DNA from: Deltaproteobacteria bacterium
GTDB taxonomy: Bacteria; Desulfobacterota; B13-G15; RBG-16-54-18
Assembly: GCA_003646745.1 (NCBI GenBank)
Contig: QMLM01000113.1
Coordinates: 1 to 5,731 of the forward strand
Direction of reading: 5' to 3'
DNA: 5,731 nt
In this document: positions 1 through 5,257 of the stretch, one piece after another
How the letters are laid out: each line of letters begins with the position of its first letter
How positions within the stretch are numbered: the stretch's first letter is position 1
The notes under the pieces: model-generated
The model's input: only the letters and a program-made list of their open reading frames with translations
Told to the model about the DNA's origin: nothing
Databases searched by the model: none
Program-made: the position numbers and the translations under genes

Positions 1-42
1 CCTAAAAACCCTTTACAACAATCTCCTTTTCCTACCCAAGAC

Positions 43-62
43 CTTATGTTAAGATAAAAAGG
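43..62 (+). promoter_or_regulatory. Possible extended -10 promoter of the restriction-modification cassette
   Basis: The core TGTTAAGAT (47-55) reads as an extended -10 (TGn followed by a TATAAT-like hexamer, 4 of 6). The 20-base stretch matches 17 of 20 positions of the stretch at 2382-2401, which lies just before another gene block, so the two probably share a function. No good -35 is seen at normal spacing; a TTTACA at 12-17 is too far upstream. A second candidate hexamer, TATAGT at 70-75, also lacks a -35. The rest of 1-144 shows no gene I can support. Confidence 0.35.
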
Positions 63-144
63 AAAAACATATAGTTTATTTTTACTCATTGAACTTGCTT
101 ATTCTCCGTTTTGTAAGAAAATTTTGAAGAAAGTTAAAAGTTAA

Positions 145-958
145 ATGAGACAGAATCGTCTGTGGGACAAACAGGAAGAGAAGGAATTCTTCAGGAAGAC
201 CTTGGAGATAGCCACTCCTGAGCAACTTTTTTATGTTACTGAAGATGGTAAATATCTCGCCTATTGGCCCAAGGGGTATAAAGGAGTTAAAACAACCCTT
301 CAAAGCAGGAATGCTTTTGTAGGTTCATATACAGATAGGACTTACAAAAAGATCGCCAGCAGATGTGGCTATCTGCAAAAATAGAGGTCTCATTCAGAAA
401 CCTGAGAATATATTGCTTCTTATCGAAGTCAAGATGTCAGTTGTATGGAACTGGGAATATGATATAACCACTCAAAGGGTTATATCTATCGGTGATTACA
501 CAACCCATGAGGGTAATCCTGGTCTTTTGCGCTCGGATACCATGCTTAAGGCCATTGGAAAAAGTATAAATATCAGGGTTTCCGGTCTAAGGGCTACACG
601 AATCCCCATCATTGTCTTTGGAAATACCCCTGTTACTGAAAGTTATTATGAAAAAGTCGACCATCTCAAAATTGCCGGTATCGTTCAGGGATTCTTCTCC
701 GTAAATCCCCATCCATTAGACGATCCAAGTAGAGCTATTAACATTAAAAATACACCTCAGAAAGGTTTCTTAAGATTTGACACCTTCTCTGAGCTAAAAG
801 AGACCTTAATCATGCTCCTGAAGGAAGAAAGGGAATTTTTCTCTGGAATGAAGACAAAATCTGAGTTGGGAAGACTTATAGAGATGGCAAATCAAGAACC
901 GACATACGAGAAGAAGGCGGAGAGGTTCCTACAATTATTAAGAGAGGTAAGGGTTTGA
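145..958 (+). pseudogene. Type II restriction endonuclease (PD-(D/E)xK fold), split by a one-base frameshift
   Basis: Two overlapping reading frames appear to be one gene of about 270 codons. The first frame runs from ATG 145 to a stop at 382-384; the second is open from 323 to a TGA at 956-958. Passing from frame 1 to frame 2 at the five-A run 346-350 (one base skipped) gives a continuous TYKRSPADVAICK. This supplies D73 (codon 362-364), 20 residues before IEVK (E94 at 425-427, K96 at 431-433), the usual PD-(D/E)xK active-site layout. The second frame alone, from GTG 365, starts just after D73 and so lacks that residue. An in-frame TAA sits directly before ATG 145; the ribosome binding site is weak. 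The stop overlaps the methyltransferase start, the classic arrangement of a cognate pair. I do not recognise the subfamily or the cleavage site. The shift could be a real mutation, an assembly error or, less likely, programmed frameshifting. Confidence 0.72.
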
Positions 959-1896
959 AATACTCCAGAAAAAAGAGGGGAACACAGACTAGTTCTTTTG
1001 GTGTGCCGGGGAGGATCAACCACGATTCCACCCCCTTCTATACAAGTAGGTTGTACGAAGGCCTACCCCAAGAGAAGAGGATAGAGTACCTTGAAAACCC
1101 CATTCCCGCACAGTTTCTAGATAAGATCTTTTGTAAATCTTCTGAGAATATGGAGGAATTGCCCGACAATAGCGTTCACTTGATGGTCACTTCACCCCCT
1201 TATAATGTAGGGAAGGAATATGATGGGAACCTTACCCTCGAAGAATACAGGGTCTTTTTAAAGAGGGTATGGGCTGAGGTATATAGGGTTCTTGTGCCGG
1301 GAGGCAGGGCATGTATCAATATCGCTAATTTGGGGAGAAAACCCTATATCCCCCTTCATGCCTTTATAGTAAAAGATATGTTGGATTTGGGATTTTTGAT
1401 GAGGGGGGAAATCATATGGAATAAGGCTTCAAGTTCTAGCCCTTCCACTGCTTGGGGAAGTTGGCTTTCAGCAGCTAATCCAACCTTAAGAGATATCCAT
1501 GAATACATTTTGGTCTTCGCTAAAGATACCTTCACTAGAAAGAATCCTCATAAAAGAAAGGGGTCAATTTCCAGAGAGGAATTTCTAGAGTTTACAAAAA
1601 GCGTTTGGACGTTTCCTGCAGAGTCGGCGAAAAAGGTCGGCCATCCAGCCCCCTTTCCTGTGGAGTTACCTTATAGATTAATTCAGCTTTATACCTTTGA
1701 GGATGAGGTAGTCTTGGATCCCTTCATGGGGAGTGGACAAGCAGCAATAGCTGCTATAAAGACAAGACGTCATTATGTGGGCTATGAAATAGATGATGAG
1801 TATGTAAAGTTGGCCCAAAGGCGAATTGAGGGATTCCAACGGAGTTTTAACACCCCAAAGTTATTTGATTTCATGAGGGGAGAGAAAAGTAAGTAA
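955..1896 (+). CDS. Site-specific DNA methyltransferase (amino-methylating, beta-type motif order)
   Basis: The 313-residue protein transfers a methyl group from S-adenosylmethionine to an exocyclic amino group in DNA (N4-cytosine or N6-adenine). The catalytic motif TSPPYN is at residues 79-84 and the SAM-binding DPFMGSGQ at 255-262, followed by YVGYEID (274-280). Catalytic motif before SAM motif is the beta-class order; the region between (about 150-230) probably holds the target recognition part. The TSPPY form is common in N4-cytosine enzymes, but the base and the site cannot be fixed from sequence alone. The start is TTG 955, overlapping the upstream endonuclease stop by 4 bases (TTGA) behind GAGAGG-rich sequence at 941-947, so translation is probably coupled. 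The length is normal for the family and no motif is missing. It would protect host DNA against the upstream nuclease, or act as an orphan methylase if that nuclease is dead. Confidence 0.9.
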   Translation: MKYSRKKRGTQTSSFGVPGRINHDSTPFYTSRLYEGLPQEKRIEYLENPIPAQFLDKIFCKSSENMEELPDNSVHLMVTSPPYNVGKEYDGNLTLEEYRVFLKRVWAEVYRVLVPGGRACINIANLGRKPYIPLHAFIVKDMLDLGFLMRGEIIWNKASSSSPSTAWGSWLSAANPTLRDIHEYILVFAKDTFTRKNPHKRKGSISREEFLEFTKSVWTFPAESAKKVGHPAPFPVELPYRLIQLYTFEDEVVLDPFMGSGQAAIAAIKTRRHYVGYEIDDEYVKLAQRRIEGFQRSFNTPKLFDFMRGEKSK

Positions 1897-1953
1897 CAAA
1901 AAACCAAAAGTTCACCAGCAGAAACCACATAAAAAGTCCAACATGAAGATGTG

Positions 1954-1959
1954 AAGGAG
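1954..1959 (+). promoter_or_regulatory. Shine-Dalgarno site fixing the cupin start
   Basis: AAGGAG lies 6 bases before ATG 1966. This favours that ATG over the in-frame GTG at 1951, which would place the Shine-Dalgarno inside the coding region. Confidence 0.7.
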
Positions 1960-1965
1960 CGATAT

Positions 1966-2348
1966 ATGTTTAAGCAAAACAAATCGGAAGCGCCTCGGCG
2001 TGAGCGCAATGGATTTACATCACATATCCTCCTCCAGCAGGGGGATATCCTCGATGTTCGACTTGCCATAACTTGGGTCGATGTCGCTCCTGGTTCAAGC
2101 CAAAGGCCTCATAGCCATGGCTCTGAACAGGTTTACGTGATCATAAAGGGGAAAGGACAAATGCGGGTCGGCGACGAAAAAAGAGAGGTAGTTGAGGACG
2201 ATTTGATCTTTATACCGCCCCATGTAGTTCATAGCATAGAGAATTCATTAAACGAGGTACTCCAGCAACTCCTGCATTCGACCTAAAAGCACTCTATGAC
2301 ACAGGAGATCTACGAATTAGATCTGAAGGTGGCCGTTACTCCTCCTAA
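1966..2348 (+). pseudogene. Small cupin-domain protein, probably frameshifted near its C-terminus
   Basis: The open frame encodes 106 residues and stops at 2284-2286. A single cupin barrel is clear: RPHSHGSEQVYVIIKG (residues 47-62) gives the metal-ligand set H49, H51 and E54, and the second motif IFIPPHVVHSIEN (81-93) gives the later histidine. The frame then ends in an atypical LLHST tail. In the third frame, from about 2256 to a TAA at 2346-2348, the sequence reads ATPAFDLKALYDTGDLR and onward, which resembles the usual tail of small cupins (hydrophobic strand, then xFD...YD.G.LR). A lost base or a small deletion between about 2256 and 2276 would explain the change. The barrel itself is complete, so a truncated protein might still fold. 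Substrate unknown; such proteins bind metal and small molecules or sugars. It lies 69 bases after the methyltransferase and could be read from the same transcript. Confidence 0.6.
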
Positions 2349-2365
2349 GCCAATCGCCAAATATC

Positions 2366-2394
2366 TGCCCATCCACGATATCTTGTGTTAAAAT
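2366..2394 (+). promoter_or_regulatory. Extended -10 promoter of the PATAN-sixA operon
   Basis: TGTTAAAAT at 2386-2394 matches the extended -10 pattern (TG, one base, then TAAAAT, 5 of 6 to TATAAT). The hexamer 17 bases upstream is TGCCCA (2366-2371), only 3 of 6 to the -35 consensus, which fits an extended -10 promoter. Transcription would start near 2400-2402, right at the foot of the stem-loop described next. Confidence 0.5.
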
Positions 2395-2400
2395 AAAAAG

Positions 2401-2450
2401 ATCGAAGGAGCCAAAAAAAGTAAAAAAAGAAAGGGAGGCTCCTATTCGAT
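2401..2450 (+). promoter_or_regulatory. Leader stem-loop enclosing the ribosome binding site
   Basis: ATCGAAGGAGCC (2401-2412) is complementary to GGCTCC (2437-2442) plus TTCGAT (2445-2450), giving a 12-base-pair stem broken only by a two-base TA bulge. The 24-base loop is A-rich and contains most of the Shine-Dalgarno AGGGAGG (2432-2438), whose last two G are in the stem. The ATG of the PATAN gene follows immediately at 2451. The linear spacing from Shine-Dalgarno to ATG is 12 bases, longer than usual. No T run follows, so it is not a terminator. It may stabilise the 5' end of the mRNA, gate translation, or be a DNA operator. Confidence 0.55.
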
Positions 2451-3641
2451 ATGTCACTAAAAGGCAAACTCGAAACATTCAATATCGCCAGCCTATTACA
2501 GTGGTTATCCATCGATCAAAAAACCGGCGTCCTGCAGGTAAGTGATGGCGAAAACGACGTTGAGATCTTCATAAAAGATGGTGTTATCGTCTATGCCACA
2601 AGTTCACAAAAAGAGTTCCGCTTGGGGCAACTTTTGAAGACCGAGGGGGTGCTCTCGAGCGAAGAACTCCAAGAATGTTTACAGATAGCTCAGGAAAAAG
2701 ATCACCAATTGGGTAGGGTTTTAGTAGAAAGGGGATATATTTCGATAGATGGCTTGAAAAAATTCCTGCATCATCAAGCCAAAGAGATCTTATGTAATCT
2801 CTTTCTATGGGAAAGAGGAGATTTCGAGTACAAAGATATACCTTTAAATGTTGAGGGGAAACTAATTGTCCCGTTTAATACCATGGAGATTATCATTGAA
2901 GCCTCACGCAGAATAGATGAATGGTCAGTTATAACAAAACAAATCCCAAATGATAAGGTGGTCTTCAAGATCTCGGAGAAAATGAGGGATACAGACGAGA
3001 TCAAACTTCGCAAAAACGAATGGCGCATCCTTTCCTTAATCAATGGGACCCGAACTGTAAAAGATGTCGCCAAAGAAAGCGGCTATGACAAGTTTTTGGC
3101 CTATAAGATCATATACTCATTGATGATGTCCGGGTTCATAGAGAAAATTGGAGAGGTATATGAAAAAGAAGGGGGTCTCATAGACTATATGAATATCATT
3201 GCTATATTTGACGATATCTTTCAAACCATCTATAATACCCTAAAAACTGAAATTGGAGCGATGGCACTTACTATCTTCAATGAATGCAAGGCTAAACTGT
3301 CATCCAAACAGAGAAAACTTTTAAAGGACTTCGATCTGGAAAAAGATGTAGAGGGTAATAGGGAGGCTCTATTGGAGGCAATGAGTATCTTCGCAGATCT
3401 CCGCAAAGGAAGCACATTTCTCCTTCAGAGCTTCAGTGCGTATTTAAGGGGTGTCATAGAGAAAGAGGCTGAGATCCTAGGGGCACCAATCACGAAAAAG
3501 ACACTTAAGGAGATCGACCAGCTCCTCTCTTATGTTAAAAAACATCAAAAGGACTCTGATGAAAAGATAAAGATCGTCCATGAGATCGAAAAGATCATGG
3601 TAGAATTGCACCGCCAGATTAATGAAAAAATAAAGGGATAA
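2451..3641 (+). CDS. PATAN/DUF4388-domain signalling protein
   Basis: The 396-residue cytoplasmic protein opens with a PATAN (DUF4388) domain: LKGKLETFNIASLLQWLSIDQ, then a TGVLQV strand and an IFIKDGVIVYA hairpin (about residues 3-50), followed by a helical part with LGQLL and LGRVLVERGYI repeats (58-98) typical of these proteins. Residues 105-160 complete this module. A winged-helix-like segment (about 187-233, WRILSLINGTRTVKDVAKESGYD) follows, then a mostly helical, charged C-terminal half (about 240-396) without recognisable catalytic motifs. There is no signal peptide or membrane segment. PATAN proteins are known as adaptor modules in two-component, gliding and GTPase-linked signalling; the specific partner is not known here. 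It is the first gene of an operon with the sixA-like gene 14 bases downstream. Exact function is unknown; the domain call is firm. Confidence 0.85.
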   Translation: MSLKGKLETFNIASLLQWLSIDQKTGVLQVSDGENDVEIFIKDGVIVYATSSQKEFRLGQLLKTEGVLSSEELQECLQIAQEKDHQLGRVLVERGYISIDGLKKFLHHQAKEILCNLFLWERGDFEYKDIPLNVEGKLIVPFNTMEIIIEASRRIDEWSVITKQIPNDKVVFKISEKMRDTDEIKLRKNEWRILSLINGTRTVKDVAKESGYDKFLAYKIIYSLMMSGFIEKIGEVYEKEGGLIDYMNIIAIFDDIFQTIYNTLKTEIGAMALTIFNECKAKLSSKQRKLLKDFDLEKDVEGNREALLEAMSIFADLRKGSTFLLQSFSAYLRGVIEKEAEILGAPITKKTLKEIDQLLSYVKKHQKDSDEKIKIVHEIEKIMVELHRQINEKIKG

Positions 3642-3655
3642 GGAGGATAGAAAAG

Positions 3656-4120
3656 GTGAAATTATATCTGGTTCAACATGCTGAGCCAAAGCTAAAGGAG
3701 GAAGACCCCGAGCGGCCTCTCTCCGAAAAGGGATGGTCTGAGATCAGGAAAGTGGCGACCTTTGCCGCCGAACATGCTGACATTAAAGTAAACAGCATTA
3801 TGCACAGTGGAAAGACCAGAGCCCGGCAAACGGCCGAGGTCCTGGCAGAGTATTTAAGGCCTCCTAAAGGGGTTAAGGAAGCCGAAGGCCTGGAACCCCT
3901 TGCCGATCCCTCGAGGTGGGCTCAGCGTCTGGCCGAGGCAGAAGAGGATATTATGTTAGTAGGCCATCTACCTCACCTGGGCAAACTGTCATCCTACCTG
4001 CTATGTCAGGATGCGGATAGGCACATAATTGATTTTCAGATGGGCGGGATCGTCTGCCTCGGAAGGGACGAAACGGGTATGTGGTCAATTCAATGGATGG
4101 TGGTTCCACAAATGCTCTGA
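3656..4120 (+). CDS. sixA: SixA-like phosphohistidine phosphatase (histidine phosphatase superfamily)
   Basis: The 154-residue protein belongs to the histidine phosphatase branch typified by SixA, which removes phosphate from phosphohistidine on signalling or phosphotransfer proteins. The nucleophile H8 lies in LYLVQHAEP, with Q in place of the usual R of the RHG motif; the second half-site is LVGHLPHLGKL with H104. The S51/R55/R57 segment SGKTRARQTAE and the acidic E78-G-L-E80 stretch complete the usual pocket. The DPERPLSEKG segment (17-26) is a SixA hallmark. Start: GTG 3656, preceded by AGGAGG at 3641-3646, which overlaps the last base of the PATAN stop codon, so the two are co-transcribed and probably translationally coupled. 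The Q at the R position occurs, to my recollection, in related proteins and need not abolish activity. Substrate unknown; a histidine kinase or phosphotransfer protein linked to the PATAN partner is a reasonable guess. Confidence 0.85.
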   Translation: MKLYLVQHAEPKLKEEDPERPLSEKGWSEIRKVATFAAEHADIKVNSIMHSGKTRARQTAEVLAEYLRPPKGVKEAEGLEPLADPSRWAQRLAEAEEDIMLVGHLPHLGKLSSYLLCQDADRHIIDFQMGGIVCLGRDETGMWSIQWMVVPQML

Positions 4121-4123
4121 AAT

Positions 4124-4129
4124 TATAAT
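4124..4129 (+). promoter_or_regulatory. Possible -10 element before the winged-helix gene
   Basis: A perfect TATAAT lies in the 35-base gap after the sixA-like gene. The matching -35 region (TGGTTC at 4101-4106) is poor and there is no TG extension, so it may be chance in AT-rich sequence. If real, the message would start near 4136, just before the GAGGGG Shine-Dalgarno at 4143-4148. Confidence 0.3.
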
Positions 4130-4155
4130 CAATTTTTATTTAGAGGGGTGAAAAT

Positions 4156-4341
4156 ATGGAAGATAAGGAACAAATCGTATTGGATACCATGAAAAAAGTA
4201 GGCAAACCGATGAGACCTGGAGATGTCGCCAAGAAAACAGGTATAGATAGCAAAGAAGTCTCAAAAATCATAGCTGAACTTAAGAAGAAAGGCAAGGTAT
4301 CGTCCCCGAAAAGATGCTTCTATGCCCCGGTTGAAGAATAA
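4156..4341 (+). CDS. Small winged-helix DNA-binding protein
   Basis: The 61-residue protein is essentially one winged helix-turn-helix: an N-terminal helix (EQIVLDTMKKVG), the helix-turn-helix MRPGDVAKKTGIDSKEVSKIIAELKKKG (about 19-46), and a short wing ending in SPKRCFYAP (50-58). It is rich in lysine and has no ligand-binding or dimerisation domain. Stand-alone proteins of this size and motif are widespread in Desulfobacterota and methanogens (from memory), usually labelled as transcriptional regulators without known targets. The ATG is 5-7 bases after a GAGGGGTG Shine-Dalgarno (4143-4150). It is 35 bases from the sixA-like gene, so it may be the third gene of that operon or read from its own -10 at 4124. 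The role is inferred from fold only. Confidence 0.85.
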   Translation: MEDKEQIVLDTMKKVGKPMRPGDVAKKTGIDSKEVSKIIAELKKKGKVSSPKRCFYAPVEE

Positions 4342-4379
4342 ATATTCCTATATGTTCTCTTTGCCACCAAATGCCTCTT

Positions 4380-4402
4380 AGTAGTCATCGTAGGCCACTA
4401 CT
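4380..4402 (+). repeat. Short inverted repeat upstream of the XRE-cupin promoter
   Basis: AGTAGT (4380-4385) and ACTACT (4397-4402) form a 6-base inverted repeat with an 11-base centre, ending 6 bases before the TTGACA at 4409. The position suits an operator, perhaps for the XRE regulator itself. No T run follows, so it is not a good terminator for the winged-helix gene. Short enough to be chance. Confidence 0.3.
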
Positions 4403-4408
4403 GTTGTC

Positions 4409-4437
4409 TTGACAAAATCGAAGGTTTCCTTTAGGCT
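4409..4437 (+). promoter_or_regulatory. Probable promoter of the XRE-cupin gene
   Basis: A perfect -35 TTGACA (4409-4414) is followed after 17 bases by TAGGCT (4432-4437), which keeps the most conserved T, A and final T of the -10. Transcription would begin near 4444, at the Shine-Dalgarno, giving a very short leader. This also argues against using the in-frame TTG at 4409 as a start codon, because it lies inside the promoter. Confidence 0.45.
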
Positions 4438-4445
4438 GAGTTTGA

Positions 4446-4451
4446 AAGGAG
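4446..4451 (+). promoter_or_regulatory. Shine-Dalgarno site fixing the XRE-cupin start
   Basis: AAGGAG lies 8 bases before GTG 4460, ideal spacing. The rival in-frame ATG at 4478 has a G run (4469-4474) only 3 bases away, which is too close. Use of the ATG would remove six residues and leave both domains whole. Confidence 0.55.
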
Positions 4452-4459
4452 TTACTTTG

Positions 4460-5026
4460 GTGGAAACAGGGGGGAAAATGGCAAAGAAGAAAAAAGACAG
4501 ATCTGTCGGCAGCAAAATCGCCCACCTGAGAAAAGAAAGGGGGTTTTCTATCCTAGACCTCGCCAATGAAACGGGATTTAGTCCTGAGTTTCTTGAAGAA
4601 ATAGAGGCTGAAAAGGCCCTGCCATCGGTCTCCGCCCTGATCAGAATTTCAAAGGCCCTTTCCATTGATTCGGGCTCGCTCTTGGCCGAGGAGGCCCAGG
4701 AGATCTCCGAAAGCAGAAGAAAGCGCTTCATAAGGAGGACTCAGGAATACTCCTATCAAGTCTTAACGCCGGGGGCTGAGACCAAGCACATGAAGGCCTT
4801 TCTGGTGACCATCGACCCGATGCAGGACCACAAGATGGTCGACTACAGCCATGAAGGTGAAGAGTTTATATATGTACTCAATGGGAAAATCGAGGTACTT
4901 GTGGGAGAAAACCCCAATATCCTTAAAAAAGGGGAAGCCATCCATTTCAATTCCGGCATTGTCCACAAACTAAGAAATCTTGGCAAAGAACCAGCCAAAC
5001 TAATTGTAGTTATCTATACTCCTTGA
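4460..5026 (+). CDS. XRE-family transcriptional regulator with C-terminal cupin domain
   Basis: The 188-residue protein (from GTG 4460; 182 from ATG 4478) has an N-terminal XRE helix-turn-helix (about residues 17-72: IAHLRKERGFSILDLANETG, then FLEEIEAEKALPSVSALIRIS) and a C-terminal cupin sensor (about 110-186). In the cupin, YSHEGEEFIYVLNG (129-142) and KKGEAIHFNSGIVHKLRN (156-173) are the two motifs. The first usual metal histidine is replaced (Y129-S-H131), so metal binding may be altered or absent. Proteins of this architecture bind DNA through the N-terminus and sense a small molecule in the cupin; many repress or activate nearby metabolic genes. No obvious target gene lies downstream here: the next genes are convergent. 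A lysine-rich stretch (8-14) precedes the helix-turn-helix. Autoregulation through the repeat at 4380-4402 is possible but only inferred. Confidence 0.88.
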   Translation: METGGKMAKKKKDRSVGSKIAHLRKERGFSILDLANETGFSPEFLEEIEAEKALPSVSALIRISKALSIDSGSLLAEEAQEISESRRKRFIRRTQEYSYQVLTPGAETKHMKAFLVTIDPMQDHKMVDYSHEGEEFIYVLNGKIEVLVGENPNILKKGEAIHFNSGIVHKLRNLGKEPAKLIVVIYTP

Positions 5027-5047
5027 TCCCCTACCGTTTTTAGAGCA

Positions 5048-5257
5048 CTAACTTAGCACTTTTATCACTTTTAGCATCAACCCCCAGAAGATTGCCCAGG
5101 AGAAGCTAGCGAAGGTACCCACCTATTATCTTACCCGCCCTCTCCAACCCTTCCTCTTGCTCGAGTTCAAACCTCCTCAGGATAAAGGTCACAAAGAAAT
5201 GGCCCCGTAGATGGCAAAGATGTATGCAAAAATGATTACAGTTATCTTAAGACCCAC
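5048..5257 (-). pseudogene. Decayed remnant of a membrane protein, probably DUF3307 family
   Basis: This fills the 220-base gap between the XRE-cupin gene and the SatD-family gene. Reading the minus strand from GTG 5257, behind AAGGAG at 5270-5265 inside the satD end, gives ITVIIFAYIFAIYGAISL, a membrane helix, then TGA at 5191-5189. A one-base shift near 5195 (T run) continues as FVTFILRRFELEQEEG, then LERAGKIIG. Another shift near 5119 continues as GTFASFSWAIFWGLMLK plus VIKVLS to a TAG at 5050-5048. The three pieces resemble, in order, the penultimate membrane helix, the E-E-G-L-x-R-A-G-x-x-I-G loop and the last helix (IGT-x-x-SF) of DUF3307 proteins, which I recall as frequent neighbours of satD. 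The N-terminal half and roughly 50 residues between loop and last helix are absent. Family call is from memory and inference; the decay pattern itself is visible. Confidence 0.45.

Noticed and set aside
1..89. Minus-strand frame from ATG 89 running off the left edge (about 29 codons)
   Set aside because: No Shine-Dalgarno at proper spacing, no recognisable motif, and it crosses the likely promoter of the nuclease gene; open length is short enough to be chance.
1782..2069. Minus-strand open frame of 95 codons across the methyltransferase end and cupin start
   Set aside because: Antisense to two recognisable genes, serine/arginine-rich, with no motif or supporting start signals.
2306..2324. 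Two AGATCT palindromes 13 bases apart after the cupin stop
   Set aside because: Six-base palindromes of this kind occur by chance, and they fall inside the frameshifted cupin tail.
4409..4459. N-terminal extension of the XRE-cupin protein from TTG 4409
   Set aside because: The TTG is part of a perfect TTGACA -35 box and lacks its own ribosome binding site; GTG 4460 has AAGGAG at 8 bases.
5027..5050. Possible terminator with a T5 run between the convergent XRE-cupin and satD-side genes
   Set aside because: The TTTTT at 5037-5041 has no GC-rich stem before it on the plus strand, and the CTAACTTAG palindrome nearby is too small to be a convincing hairpin.
5057..5074. Two tandem copies of a 9-base unit, CACTTTTAT / CACTTTTAG
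   Set aside because: Only two copies, AT-rich, and inside the decayed remnant; no sign of a longer array or CRISPR-like spacing.
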